Origin: Alphaproteobacteria bacterium | Lineage (GTDB): Bacteria; Pseudomonadota; Alphaproteobacteria; UBA9219 | Assembly: GCA_028690155.1 (NCBI GenBank) | Contig: JAQVBU010000012.1 | Span: forward strand, 3,398 to 67,397 | Length of the DNA stretch: 64,000 nt | Direction: 5' to 3' | Shown here: positions 44,681-52,231 of the stretch, piece by piece | Position numbering within the stretch: position 1 is the first letter of the stretch | How the letters are laid out: each line of letters begins with the position of its first letter | Program-made: the position numbers and the translations under genes | Notes under the pieces: model-generated | What the model was told of the DNA's origin: nothing | Databases searched by the model: none | Seen by the model: the letters and a program-made list of their open reading frames with translations, nothing else

Positions 44681-45247
44681 ATGTCTTGTATCCGAATGAA
44701 TAAAGCGCGTCCTTGGCTTCTTTATCCCGGTAAGAACGTTGCGGCCTCTGCGGTTCTCGGACTTTTTACGTTGACGCTTTTCATCGGTATGGCGGGGCTT
44801 TTCTCGAAGGGGCCGGAACCGGATCCGCTTCTTGCCCGTTCGGAAGAGGCGCCGTTGGGAATCCTTCTCAGTACGCCACCCCCCACGCTTAACGAAGAAG
44901 AGCCTCGGTCCGTTACGGCCCCCGTCGCCCAAAAGGTTCCGGCGATCTTTGACGTTCGAGTAAGCGAGATCGACGCCGCAAAGGCGGCGCAGCGTTTCCT
45001 GCGTCAGGGACGTTTGAAAACGGCTTTGTTTTATCAGCGCCGTGCGCTTGAACGCGATCCCAAGAATATGAAGCATCGCTTGGTGCTGGCGACCCTTCAC
45101 GATCGCTTGGCCGATCATCAGGGGGCGCTCGTGTTGTACAAGCAGGTTTTGGACGCTTTTGCGCGCCACGACAAAACATTATCTCGAAACGTGGATATAC
45201 GGAGCGTCGAAGAGCGGTACGCGTATCTTATCGCGGCTGGGAAATAA
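44681..45247 (+). CDS. Membrane-anchored TPR protein, possibly MshN-like pilus accessory
   Basis: 188 aa from ATG 44681 (frame open to ATG 44618; ATG 44696 also possible). One membrane helix (about 22-42, AVLGLFTLTLFIGMAGLF) is followed by a Pro-rich linker and a C-terminal TPR-like pair of helices (RFLRQGRLKTALFYQRRALERDP, then LVLATLHDRLADHQGALVLY). This layout is that of MSHA-type accessory proteins such as MshN. It is convergent with, and overlaps by 20 bp, the last gene of the pilus-like operon; a link to that system is inferred from position and layout. Confidence 0.6.
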   Translation: MSCIRMNKARPWLLYPGKNVAASAVLGLFTLTLFIGMAGLFSKGPEPDPLLARSEEAPLGILLSTPPPTLNEEEPRSVTAPVAQKVPAIFDVRVSEIDAAKAAQRFLRQGRLKTALFYQRRALERDPKNMKHRLVLATLHDRLADHQGALVLYKQVLDAFARHDKTLSRNVDIRSVEERYAYLIAAGK

Positions 45248-45611
45248 TTTTTCCTGTGGCGATTTGATAGGCTTGGTTTGGCATGAGCGTGAAAATGTGT
45301 TCGTTTTGGTCGTCGTCCAACCACGCAATCCGGACGCGTTCCGAAGAAACCTTGAGAATTCTCAGATCCTCGCGGGTCGTTTGGGGAGTCCATTTTTCTC
45401 CCCGAAGCCATAAAACCCAATCGTCGACGGCATAGTAGAGAACAGCGCCCAAAGCAATATTGCCTTGTCCGGGTGGAAGTTTTTCTCGGGCCAGAACGTT
45501 TGCCTTATGCGCGTCCTGCGCAGAGAGAAAAAGAGAGGTTCTCGGCAACGCTTCGTCCGCCCAAGCCGGCGAGGAAAAGACAAGAAGTCCCATAAGAATT
45601 TGGAACATCAT
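45228..45611 (-). CDS. Periplasmic pilus/secretion assembly protein, PilP/MshK/GspC-like
   Basis: 127 aa with an N-terminal signal-type segment (MFQILMGLLVFSSPAWA-D). The mature part is small and beta-rich, with a central GNIALGAVLYYAVDDWVLWLRGEKW and a SSERVRIAWLDDDQNEHIFTL segment. Size, location and order, directly after a PilO-like gene, fit the inner-membrane/periplasmic component that contacts the secretin (PilP, MshK or GspC role). Family membership is inferred from context more than motif. ATG 45611 overlaps the PilO-like stop; ATG 45608 has GGAGG at a better 7 nt. Last gene of the operon. Confidence 0.55.
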   Translation of the reverse strand: MMFQILMGLLVFSSPAWADEALPRTSLFLSAQDAHKANVLAREKLPPGQGNIALGAVLYYAVDDWVLWLRGEKWTPQTTREDLRILKVSSERVRIAWLDDDQNEHIFTLMPNQAYQIATGKIISQPR

Positions 45612-46207
45612 GGAGCCTCCGTGAGCGCGGGGCCGGCGCCGTTCGACAGCCATGTTCCCTCGGCCGCCACATGGATGTTGGCTTCGGACAAGGGCAGGTT
45701 CGCATCGATCCGGCGAAGGGAGAGCGACGAGATCGTTAGACGGCCCGGAAGCGTGCGCCTGAGGGAGTCGAAAAACGTATAAACATCGAGATCGGTCGGC
45801 GCGTCGGCGGCGATCTTCCAGTCGCTTAGGACAAGTTGATGGTCTTGGGCATTTAGAACGTTGACGACGGCGCGTTTTTCCGGCGACAGCGTGTAGGTAA
45901 GGTGGCTTAGGAACGATTCGATCGCCCGTTGTTCCAAGATATGCGCGGCTTTCAGCCGATTGACGGGCGCGAGGTATTTCCGAGCGGCGGCTTCGTCGAT
46001 TTCGGAACCCATTTTTTTCACCGCGGCCATATCGTCCCGAAGTTGCTTTATGGCTTTGATTGTTTCGCGATTTTCCTGCTGCAGGGCGTGGTATTTACGC
46101 TCGGCCTTATGAAGAACGAAGCCCAGAAAAGGCTCGCTTCCAAGCCCGATGAGGGTGGCCAGCGCGAAGAGGGACAGGCAAAGTTTGTGAGGGCGAAAAT
46201 CGATCAA
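45608..46207 (-). CDS. PilO/MshJ/GspM-like inner-membrane pilus assembly protein
   Basis: 199 aa. One N-terminal membrane helix (about 9-30), a coiled coil (33-70), then an alpha/beta periplasmic domain (about 90-190): the standard topology of PilO/GspM, which pairs with PilN/GspL to form the inner-membrane alignment complex. Its ATG overlaps the end of the GspL-like gene (46204-46207) and its stop overlaps the next gene. The assignment rests on layout and position; sequence similarity in this family is always low. Confidence 0.65.
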   Translation of the reverse strand: MIDFRPHKLCLSLFALATLIGLGSEPFLGFVLHKAERKYHALQQENRETIKAIKQLRDDMAAVKKMGSEIDEAAARKYLAPVNRLKAAHILEQRAIESFLSHLTYTLSPEKRAVVNVLNAQDHQLVLSDWKIAADAPTDLDVYTFFDSLRRTLPGRLTISSLSLRRIDANLPLSEANIHVAAEGTWLSNGAGPALTEAP

Positions 46208-47694
46208 GGCAAAGTCCTTTGCAAAGACAATTCGCCCACGGGCGCGGTTGTGAGGGACGTTTCTTGCTGGATCGTTTCGTCGGGCTGGGCGGGATAGGGC
46301 GGCTTAAGCTTGGTCAGCGTATAGTCCGGAAGTTTTTCCGCGATGGCATGGGCAAGGCGCGTGAAAGTCTCTACGGTTTCCGAGCGTTTGTCGGAAAGCG
46401 AGGCTTCCGGCGTTGGAAGGCGCAAAGTCAGGGCAATCGTTTCTTTCGAGGCATCGGCGTTTACCGACCACGTCAAGCCGGTGAGATCAATCAGCTCCTC
46501 ATCCGACGCGCGGGTCAAGAGGCGAAGACCGCGCCACGGCATGGGAGCCGGTCGCTCGTAAATATGACGTCGTTCCAGAGCCAGACGAAGGCGTCCGAGA
46601 GGTTCGGTAACGGGGGACGCTTGCTCCTGAATGCGCTTGAGCGTGTGACGATTTTGAGACAGAAGAAGGGCTTCCTTTTGGGTCCGATAAACGATCGCGG
46701 CCAAATCGCCGGCGCGCCATAAGGCCGTTGCGGATACGAGGAAGAGACAAAAGCAAGCGACATAAAGGCCGATCTTTCGGCTTAGGGTCGAGAGCCATTT
46801 CGAACGGACCGACGGAAGCATAAGGCAGAGGGTCGGTCTGATCCTTGTGAGAAGGGATGCCGCAAAGACAAGGTCGGCAAAGGGACAATGGCGTTCCGGG
46901 CTGAAAGGAAAGCGTAAACGTTGCGCCGCATCAAACGGGGACATGATGCGAACGGTTTTGACCGGCAAGGCGTGAAGGAAAGAGCGGTTATGATCCGTCG
47001 TTGCGGTAAGAATAAGGATGGAAAGATCGTGCGGGTCGCGCAATCCAAGGCGGGTTAAGTATTCCAACGTCGCCTTAATATCCCGCGCGATAAGCGCGAA
47101 TTCGTTTAAAGACGTTCCGTCGGCAGGCGGAGGCGTCAGGCGCGTAAAAATCAACGATCCCTTGAGGGTTACGATTTGACGGAATCCCCCGGATTTCTGA
47201 CGGCTGATCATCATGCGCCATGGTTCGGACGTATCGACCGTCAGAGCCTGTAGAAGACGGGCCCCCTCAACGGGTAAGAGGGCGATACGGGGAAAACGAT
47301 CCTGAAGCCGGTCGGCCCACGCGAACAGGGCGTTGCTTTCGTGAAGGCCGATCAGAAGAAAGCGGTTTCGCTCCTTGCGGAAGGGAAGATGCGCCCGAAG
47401 CCGGGCCGAAGGAAAGGCCAGAGCCAAGCGCCGCGCAAGGACTTTCTTTCGATCGGAAAACCCCATGGGAGGAAGAGTCTCGCTTCGGAAATCCTGAGCC
47501 AGAGTATCGGCAAGAAGCGTCAGCCGTGCACAAGGATAACGGTCGATGAAATCGACGATATCGTCTTCTCCGAGTGGTTGATCGGCTTGGACGAAAAAAG
47601 GCTCCTCCTGTTCGAGCCCATAAGGAACGACAACGATTCCGTCATCGCCTATGACAAGAAGAATATGAGGAAAAACGGTCAGAAATAGGTTCAT
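46204..47694 (-). CDS. GspL/PilM-PilN-like fusion protein of the inner-membrane platform
   Basis: 496 aa. Residues about 1-300 are cytoplasmic and resemble a divergent actin-like (PilM/GspL-N) domain without a clear ATP signature. A membrane helix follows (about 315-337, IGLYVACFCLFLVSATALW), then a coiled coil and a periplasmic PilN-like ferredoxin-fold part (about 400-480). In type IV pili PilM and PilN are normally separate; in type II secretion they are one protein, GspL. Start ATG 47694 overlaps the gspF stop and has GGGAGG 6 nt upstream. It would recruit the ATPase. Confidence 0.65.
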   Translation of the reverse strand: MNLFLTVFPHILLVIGDDGIVVVPYGLEQEEPFFVQADQPLGEDDIVDFIDRYPCARLTLLADTLAQDFRSETLPPMGFSDRKKVLARRLALAFPSARLRAHLPFRKERNRFLLIGLHESNALFAWADRLQDRFPRIALLPVEGARLLQALTVDTSEPWRMMISRQKSGGFRQIVTLKGSLIFTRLTPPPADGTSLNEFALIARDIKATLEYLTRLGLRDPHDLSILILTATTDHNRSFLHALPVKTVRIMSPFDAAQRLRFPFSPERHCPFADLVFAASLLTRIRPTLCLMLPSVRSKWLSTLSRKIGLYVACFCLFLVSATALWRAGDLAAIVYRTQKEALLLSQNRHTLKRIQEQASPVTEPLGRLRLALERRHIYERPAPMPWRGLRLLTRASDEELIDLTGLTWSVNADASKETIALTLRLPTPEASLSDKRSETVETFTRLAHAIAEKLPDYTLTKLKPPYPAQPDETIQQETSLTTAPVGELSLQRTLP

Positions 47695-48902
47695 ACGCCG
47701 CCTCCCAAAAGAGAAAGGCTTCCATAAAGAGGACCCAAGACGGCCAAGACCGTCCATGCCAGAACGCCGCCGATCAGGACGGTGAGGGCCGGTTCCAGCA
47801 CGCCGATAAAGGAATCGAGCGCTGCCGTTGCTTCGCGTTCGTAGAGCGAGACGATATCCTCGAGACTTTTCAGCAAATTGCCGGACTTCTCGCCCGTACG
47901 AAGAAGGCCAATGGCGAAGGGTGGAAAGATGCCTTCAAGAGCGACGGACAACGACGCCCCGTCTACAAGCTTTTGTTCGGCGAGGGCGAAGTCGTTCTTT
48001 AAAGCGCGGTTGGATAGGGCGTCTCCCGCCTGACGAACGCTTTGAGCGATCGAACATCCGCTTTGAAAGAGGATGGCAAGGCTGTGTGCAGCGCGTGCGA
48101 GTTCCGTTTTAAGAATGATCGTGCCCAGAACAGGAAGACGGAGCAGAAAGCGGTCGATACCGGGCCCAAGAGAGGGAGAATATTTTTGGGCCAAGACAAA
48201 GCCGATGCCGGTCAGAATCAAGAAAAAAAGGACAGGGAGCGCGCCGGTTCTCAGCGCTTCGGAAACGGCCATCAGAAGGCGAGTGGAAAAAGGCAGCGTT
48301 CCATGCAGGCTTTCAAGGAAGAGGGTCATTTGCGGGATGACCGTGCTTGCCATGAACCCGACGGCGCTTCCGGCAATCAGGAAAAGAAAGAGGGGATAGC
48401 GCAGAGCGCGGCCGATTCGTTCCCGGCTTTGGGCGCGGCGCTCGGCGTATTGCGCCAGGAAAAGGAACGACGCCGTCAATTGACCGGCTTGTTCGCCGGC
48501 GCGAACGAGCGCGATAAACAAAGGCGGAAACAGCGAGGGATACAGGGCAAAAGCGTCGCCGACGCTTTTGCCTGCGGCGATGGCGGGAACGATTTGGGCC
48601 AAGGCTTGCGTCAACGTGCGGTCGGACGTCGCCGTTTGAATGGCGCTCAACGCGTCGGGCAGGGAAAGATGGGCGGCCAAAAGATCGTGAAGGCGCGAAC
48701 AAAAAGCCGCAAGAACGCGCGGCGGAAGTTTTGGCGCGCGCGCGGGGAAAAAGGTCGCCGCTGGTTTTTTCTCACGCGCGTCGATCAACTCAAGCCCGGC
48801 TTGGCTGAGGGTAAAATCCAGTTCGTTTTCGTTGACGGCCGTTATCGAGCCGTGGGCGATGCGGCCGGAGGGATGAACGGCTCGATAGGCATAACACGGC
48901 AT
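47691..48902 (-). CDS. GspF/PilC-type inner-membrane platform protein
   Basis: 403 aa. It begins YAYRAVHPSGRIAHGSITA, the N-terminal GspF signature. Two T2SSF domains follow, each with a helical cytoplasmic part and membrane helices (about 170-195, 225-245 and 375-400). LVRAGEQAGQLTASFLFLAQYAERR and its repeat LLRTGEKSGNLLKSLEDIV are the paired conserved segments. It acts with the GspE-type ATPase to extract pseudopilins from the membrane. ATG 48902 overlaps the gspE stop by one base (TGATG). Confidence 0.9.
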   Translation of the reverse strand: MPCYAYRAVHPSGRIAHGSITAVNENELDFTLSQAGLELIDAREKKPAATFFPARAPKLPPRVLAAFCSRLHDLLAAHLSLPDALSAIQTATSDRTLTQALAQIVPAIAAGKSVGDAFALYPSLFPPLFIALVRAGEQAGQLTASFLFLAQYAERRAQSRERIGRALRYPLFLFLIAGSAVGFMASTVIPQMTLFLESLHGTLPFSTRLLMAVSEALRTGALPVLFFLILTGIGFVLAQKYSPSLGPGIDRFLLRLPVLGTIILKTELARAAHSLAILFQSGCSIAQSVRQAGDALSNRALKNDFALAEQKLVDGASLSVALEGIFPPFAIGLLRTGEKSGNLLKSLEDIVSLYEREATAALDSFIGVLEPALTVLIGGVLAWTVLAVLGPLYGSLSLLGGGV

Positions 48903-50662
48903 CAGCAAAGCCTCGTCAGATCGACGTTGCGTCGGAGTTCGTCCAGGCTTGTCTCGTGGCCCAGGACTTTGGCCAATCCGTCGTCCGCCATGGAGACGAA
49001 GCCATCTTCTTCCGCCCGTCGGTGAAGCGCGGACCGCGGCGCTTCGGCGGCGATTTGTTCGTCAAGTCCTTGGGTGACGCGAAGGATTTCGGTCACGGCC
49101 GATCGGCCTCGATAGCCGGTATGGCCGCATGCCGGGCAGCCGACGCTTTCGGCGAGCAGGGGCGCGTCGGTCAAGGGTTGCTGCGCTTCGGCAAATCCGG
49201 CAACAGCCATAGGCGCCGGGGACGTTCGTTCGATGAACCGCCTTTCCTCGGGCGTCGCCGGACGTATGCGCTTGCAGAGGGGACACAGTTTGCGCACCAG
49301 TCGTTGTGCGACCACCCCGCCGATGTTTTCGGCCATCATGCGCGCCGAAAGTCCCAAATCGCTCAAACGCGCGAAAGCGCCGAAGGCATCGTTGCAATGA
49401 AGCGTCGAAAAGACTTTATGGCCCGTCATGGCGGCCCGCAAGGCCATGCGCGCGGTGGCATCATCACGGATTTCGCCGATGAAAACGATATCCGGCGCTT
49501 GCCGCAGAAGGCCCCGCACGCCCTCGGCGAAGCCGAGGCCGAGCTGTTCCTGGATCGAGGTCTGGCGGATAAGATCGAACGCGTATTCGACGGGCTCCTC
49601 CAGCGTCATGATGTTCACGCCGATGTGGCTCAGGCGTTTAAGCATGGCGTAAAGACTCGTGGTTTTCCCGCTTCCCGTCGGACCTGTAACCAGAACGACG
49701 CCTTCGGGACGCTCCAAGAGCAGGTCCAGTTGATGAAGGACGTGCGCGCTGTATCCCAGCTTGTCCAAAGGCAACAACGCCCGCCTGTGATCCAAAATGC
49801 GGATGACAATATTTTCGCCATGGACCGTCGGCATCACGGCCATGCGAAAATCGATATCGGCCCCGTTGAGATGCATATGAAAACGTCCGTCCTGCATGCT
49901 TCGGGTGTCGGCGATGTTCATGCCGGCCATCAGCTTCAGGCGGTGCGACAACGGAGGCCAGTGGGCGCTGTGCAGCGCGTGCTTTTGTTTCAAAACGCCG
50001 TCCACGCGGACGCGAAGCCGGACGAACGATTCTTCGGGTTCCAGATGAATGTCCGACGCGCCTTCGCGGACCGCGTCGGAAACGATGGCGTTGACAAGCC
50101 GGACGATAGGATGCTGCCACGCGTCGTTTTCCTTGACGGAAGCGGGGGGGACGCCTTCAAGTTCTTGGAGAATGGCGTCGAAGGTCCCCGAAGCCCAGAC
50201 TTGCGCGTCCAGAAATTCGACAATATCGCTTTGGGACGCGATCAATTGGACGATATCGATTTGGCGTGGAAAATAACGCCGGATTTCATCGAGAGAGCCG
50301 ATGTCCAAAGGATCGGCGACGGCCAGCTTCAACGTCGTCCCGTCGAAGAATAAAGGCACGACATGGCACCGGGCGGCAACCGTGTGCGGAACGCGTTTTA
50401 AGGTTTGAGGATCGGGGGATGCCGTTTTCAGATTGATCGTTTGGTGACCTGTGTGCGACGCCAGCGCCTCGGCGAGAATGGCGTCATGAAGGAACCCTAA
50501 TCGGACGAGAACGGCGCCCAGAGGTTCTTTGCTCTGGCGCTGTTCGTGCAGCGCGATTTTGATTTGGTCGGAAGACACGTATCCGGCGCCGAGCAACCGC
50601 TCGCCCAGACGCGGAAGCGTTTCTTTTTCGACCGGACGAAGAGGAAGGACTTTGTTGCTCAT
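48902..50662 (-). CDS. GspE/PilB/MshE-type assembly ATPase
   Basis: Hexameric ATPase that powers pseudopilus or pilus assembly, 586 aa. An N-terminal MshEN/GspE-N domain (about 10-165) is followed by the ATPase domain: GPTGSGKT Walker A near residue 330, the Asp box TLEEPVEY, Walker B IVFIGEIRD, and His box TGHKVFSTLHCNDA. A four-Cys zinc element (CPLC ... CPAC, about 460-525) is typical of this family. ATG 50662 has a GGTGA site; the frame is open to 50776. No PilT-type retraction ATPase is in this operon. Confidence 0.92.
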   Translation of the reverse strand: MSNKVLPLRPVEKETLPRLGERLLGAGYVSSDQIKIALHEQRQSKEPLGAVLVRLGFLHDAILAEALASHTGHQTINLKTASPDPQTLKRVPHTVAARCHVVPLFFDGTTLKLAVADPLDIGSLDEIRRYFPRQIDIVQLIASQSDIVEFLDAQVWASGTFDAILQELEGVPPASVKENDAWQHPIVRLVNAIVSDAVREGASDIHLEPEESFVRLRVRVDGVLKQKHALHSAHWPPLSHRLKLMAGMNIADTRSMQDGRFHMHLNGADIDFRMAVMPTVHGENIVIRILDHRRALLPLDKLGYSAHVLHQLDLLLERPEGVVLVTGPTGSGKTTSLYAMLKRLSHIGVNIMTLEEPVEYAFDLIRQTSIQEQLGLGFAEGVRGLLRQAPDIVFIGEIRDDATARMALRAAMTGHKVFSTLHCNDAFGAFARLSDLGLSARMMAENIGGVVAQRLVRKLCPLCKRIRPATPEERRFIERTSPAPMAVAGFAEAQQPLTDAPLLAESVGCPACGHTGYRGRSAVTEILRVTQGLDEQIAAEAPRSALHRRAEEDGFVSMADDGLAKVLGHETSLDELRRNVDLTRLC

Positions 50663-50666
50663 GAAG

Positions 50667-51578
50667 TCACCACTCTGATGAGCAGGCGCCGTTGCCCAGC
50701 ATGCTGATAAGGGCGTTCCGGCTGGCATAGGCAAGAAGGTCGTCGTAAAAATCCAAAGCGGCGGATTCGCTTGCATCCGCGTCGTTCTGGATTATGGGCG
50801 CGTCGTAGAATTGACCCGAATTCACCTCGGCACTGTTGCATTGGGCAAACCCGTTTGTGGGCGGATTGCAGGCATGAAATCGGGAATCAAAGGGACGAAG
50901 ATAATCCGATATTTTTGTCGTAGCGACATAGGACCCATAGCCGGTCGATCCATGGCTCAGAAAAAGAACCGCCGCGTATTGCGTGGCCCCAAGACCCGAC
51001 AACGTGACGCTTGTCACCTTGACCCCGGACAGCGCGCTGTTGTTCGAGGACGAGGCCGCCATGCACAATCCCTTCACGGAAGCGCCAACGGTTGTGCAGC
51101 CGTAAGCGCCGCTGGCGACGTCGCTGGCTGTGCACGAAGCCGTGGGCGGGACGACCACGTTGGCCAGATTGGTCAAGGCCGGATCGACGCGCATCGTGAT
51201 CCAATGCCCCCATCCATCGTGTGCTACGGAAGAGGACACGCCTAACGCAACGAACGGGGGAATCCCCTGCGGCGCGTTGCAAGCGCCGCATCGGGTGGCC
51301 GTTGAGTCATACCCCATGAACCCGAAGCTCGTCCGAGTCCCGCCGGGCTTGGCGGGACAGGGGAGGCAGCCGTTTGCCTGAACGAAAGAGGCTGTCGCGC
51401 GCATCAAGGTTTGCAGGTTGCTTTGCGTCACGGCAAGCTGGTTGGCTTTCCGCGACGCGATCAAGGCCGGAAAGACAGCCATGATGATCATCCCGGCAAT
51501 GACGAGAACGACAGCCATTTCGATCAAAGTAAAGCCTTCGGAATCCCGATGCGTCTTTCTTTTCGACCGAGGAAACAA
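50667..51578 (-). CDS. Large prepilin-like protein with ten cysteines
   Basis: Type IV prepilin-family protein, about 303 aa. The prepilin peptidase site is EGFTLIEM, preceded by a basic leader, followed by the hydrophobic N-terminal helix (AVVLVIAGMIIMAVFPAL). The globular part is long for a pilin, Ser/Thr/Gly-rich, with ten Cys after the helix (for example NGCLPCP, RCGAC), suggesting several disulfides. Start TTG 51578 has GAAAGGA at 8 nt; an upstream GTG (51608) would overlap the next gene and lacks a site. It could be a tip-type minor pilin or adhesin. Confidence 0.82.
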   Translation of the reverse strand: MFPRSKRKTHRDSEGFTLIEMAVVLVIAGMIIMAVFPALIASRKANQLAVTQSNLQTLMRATASFVQANGCLPCPAKPGGTRTSFGFMGYDSTATRCGACNAPQGIPPFVALGVSSSVAHDGWGHWITMRVDPALTNLANVVVPPTASCTASDVASGAYGCTTVGASVKGLCMAASSSNNSALSGVKVTSVTLSGLGATQYAAVLFLSHGSTGYGSYVATTKISDYLRPFDSRFHACNPPTNGFAQCNSAEVNSGQFYDAPIIQNDADASESAALDFYDDLLAYASRNALISMLGNGACSSEW

Positions 51579-51592
51579 AAGGCTTGTCCTTT

Positions 51593-52219
51593 CTACAGTT
51601 TGGTGCACAGCACATACGTGTTCGCGCTGTCATAGGCTCCTGTAACGGCGCTCAAGGCATCCTCGCTGACCATGACGGATCCGGTGTTGCTGGTTCCGTC
51701 GTCCAACCGCGAGTCGATCGCCATGGCGGCATCGCCCGGAACGCCGCTCAGACACAGAACGTTCGTCGTGAAAGTTGTCTCGCCCGTAAACGCGCCATGT
51801 TGGAACCCATAGATGCCGCCGAAGGGGTTCGAGGGCTGGGAGGCATCGCTGCCGGATCCTTTCACAAGGCCTGCCGCGCGAAGATCGGCCCAAAGAAGCC
51901 GCGATTCATCGCTTGCCGTCTCTGAATCGAACGTGCCTTCCAGCGTGCCGTTAGCCGTTTCGGTTACGCTGGGGATGCCGGCGTTTGAAAAGCGGGTTGC
52001 CGCATTCGCATCGTCGCCGGGCATGACGCCATAGTTTTGGATGTAGGTCTGGAATTGCGCTTCGTAAGCCTGAATGGCGTTGACGGCGTTGGTGATCTGC
52101 GCGTTCGTCATGATTTGCCGTCCGGAAAGAACACCGCCGATGATGAGCCCAATCACAACCAAAACGATCGACAGTTCGACAAGGGTGAAGCCGGAACGAT
52201 GAGAGTGCCTTTTTGTCAT
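51593..52219 (-). CDS. Prepilin-type pilin/pseudopilin
   Basis: 208 aa. A short basic leader (MTKRHSHRS) is followed by the cleavage site G-FTLVELS, with the conserved Glu at +5, and a hydrophobic helix (IVLVVIGLIIGGVLSG). The globular domain has the MSHA/pseudopilin-like segment YIQNYGVMPGDDANAATRF near residues 58-76 and two Cys that could form a C-terminal loop. Likely the major pilin or pseudopilin of the cluster. It lies 12 bp after the secretin gene. Confidence 0.88.
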   Translation of the reverse strand: MTKRHSHRSGFTLVELSIVLVVIGLIIGGVLSGRQIMTNAQITNAVNAIQAYEAQFQTYIQNYGVMPGDDANAATRFSNAGIPSVTETANGTLEGTFDSETASDESRLLWADLRAAGLVKGSGSDASQPSNPFGGIYGFQHGAFTGETTFTTNVLCLSGVPGDAAMAIDSRLDDGTSNTGSVMVSEDALSAVTGAYDSANTYVLCTKL

Positions 52220-52231
52220 AGAAACCTCCAG

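Noticed and set aside
48956..50353. 465-aa plus-strand ORF opposite the GspE-type ATPase
   Set aside because: Antisense shadow of a gene with full Walker and His-box motifs; no domain in the antisense frame.
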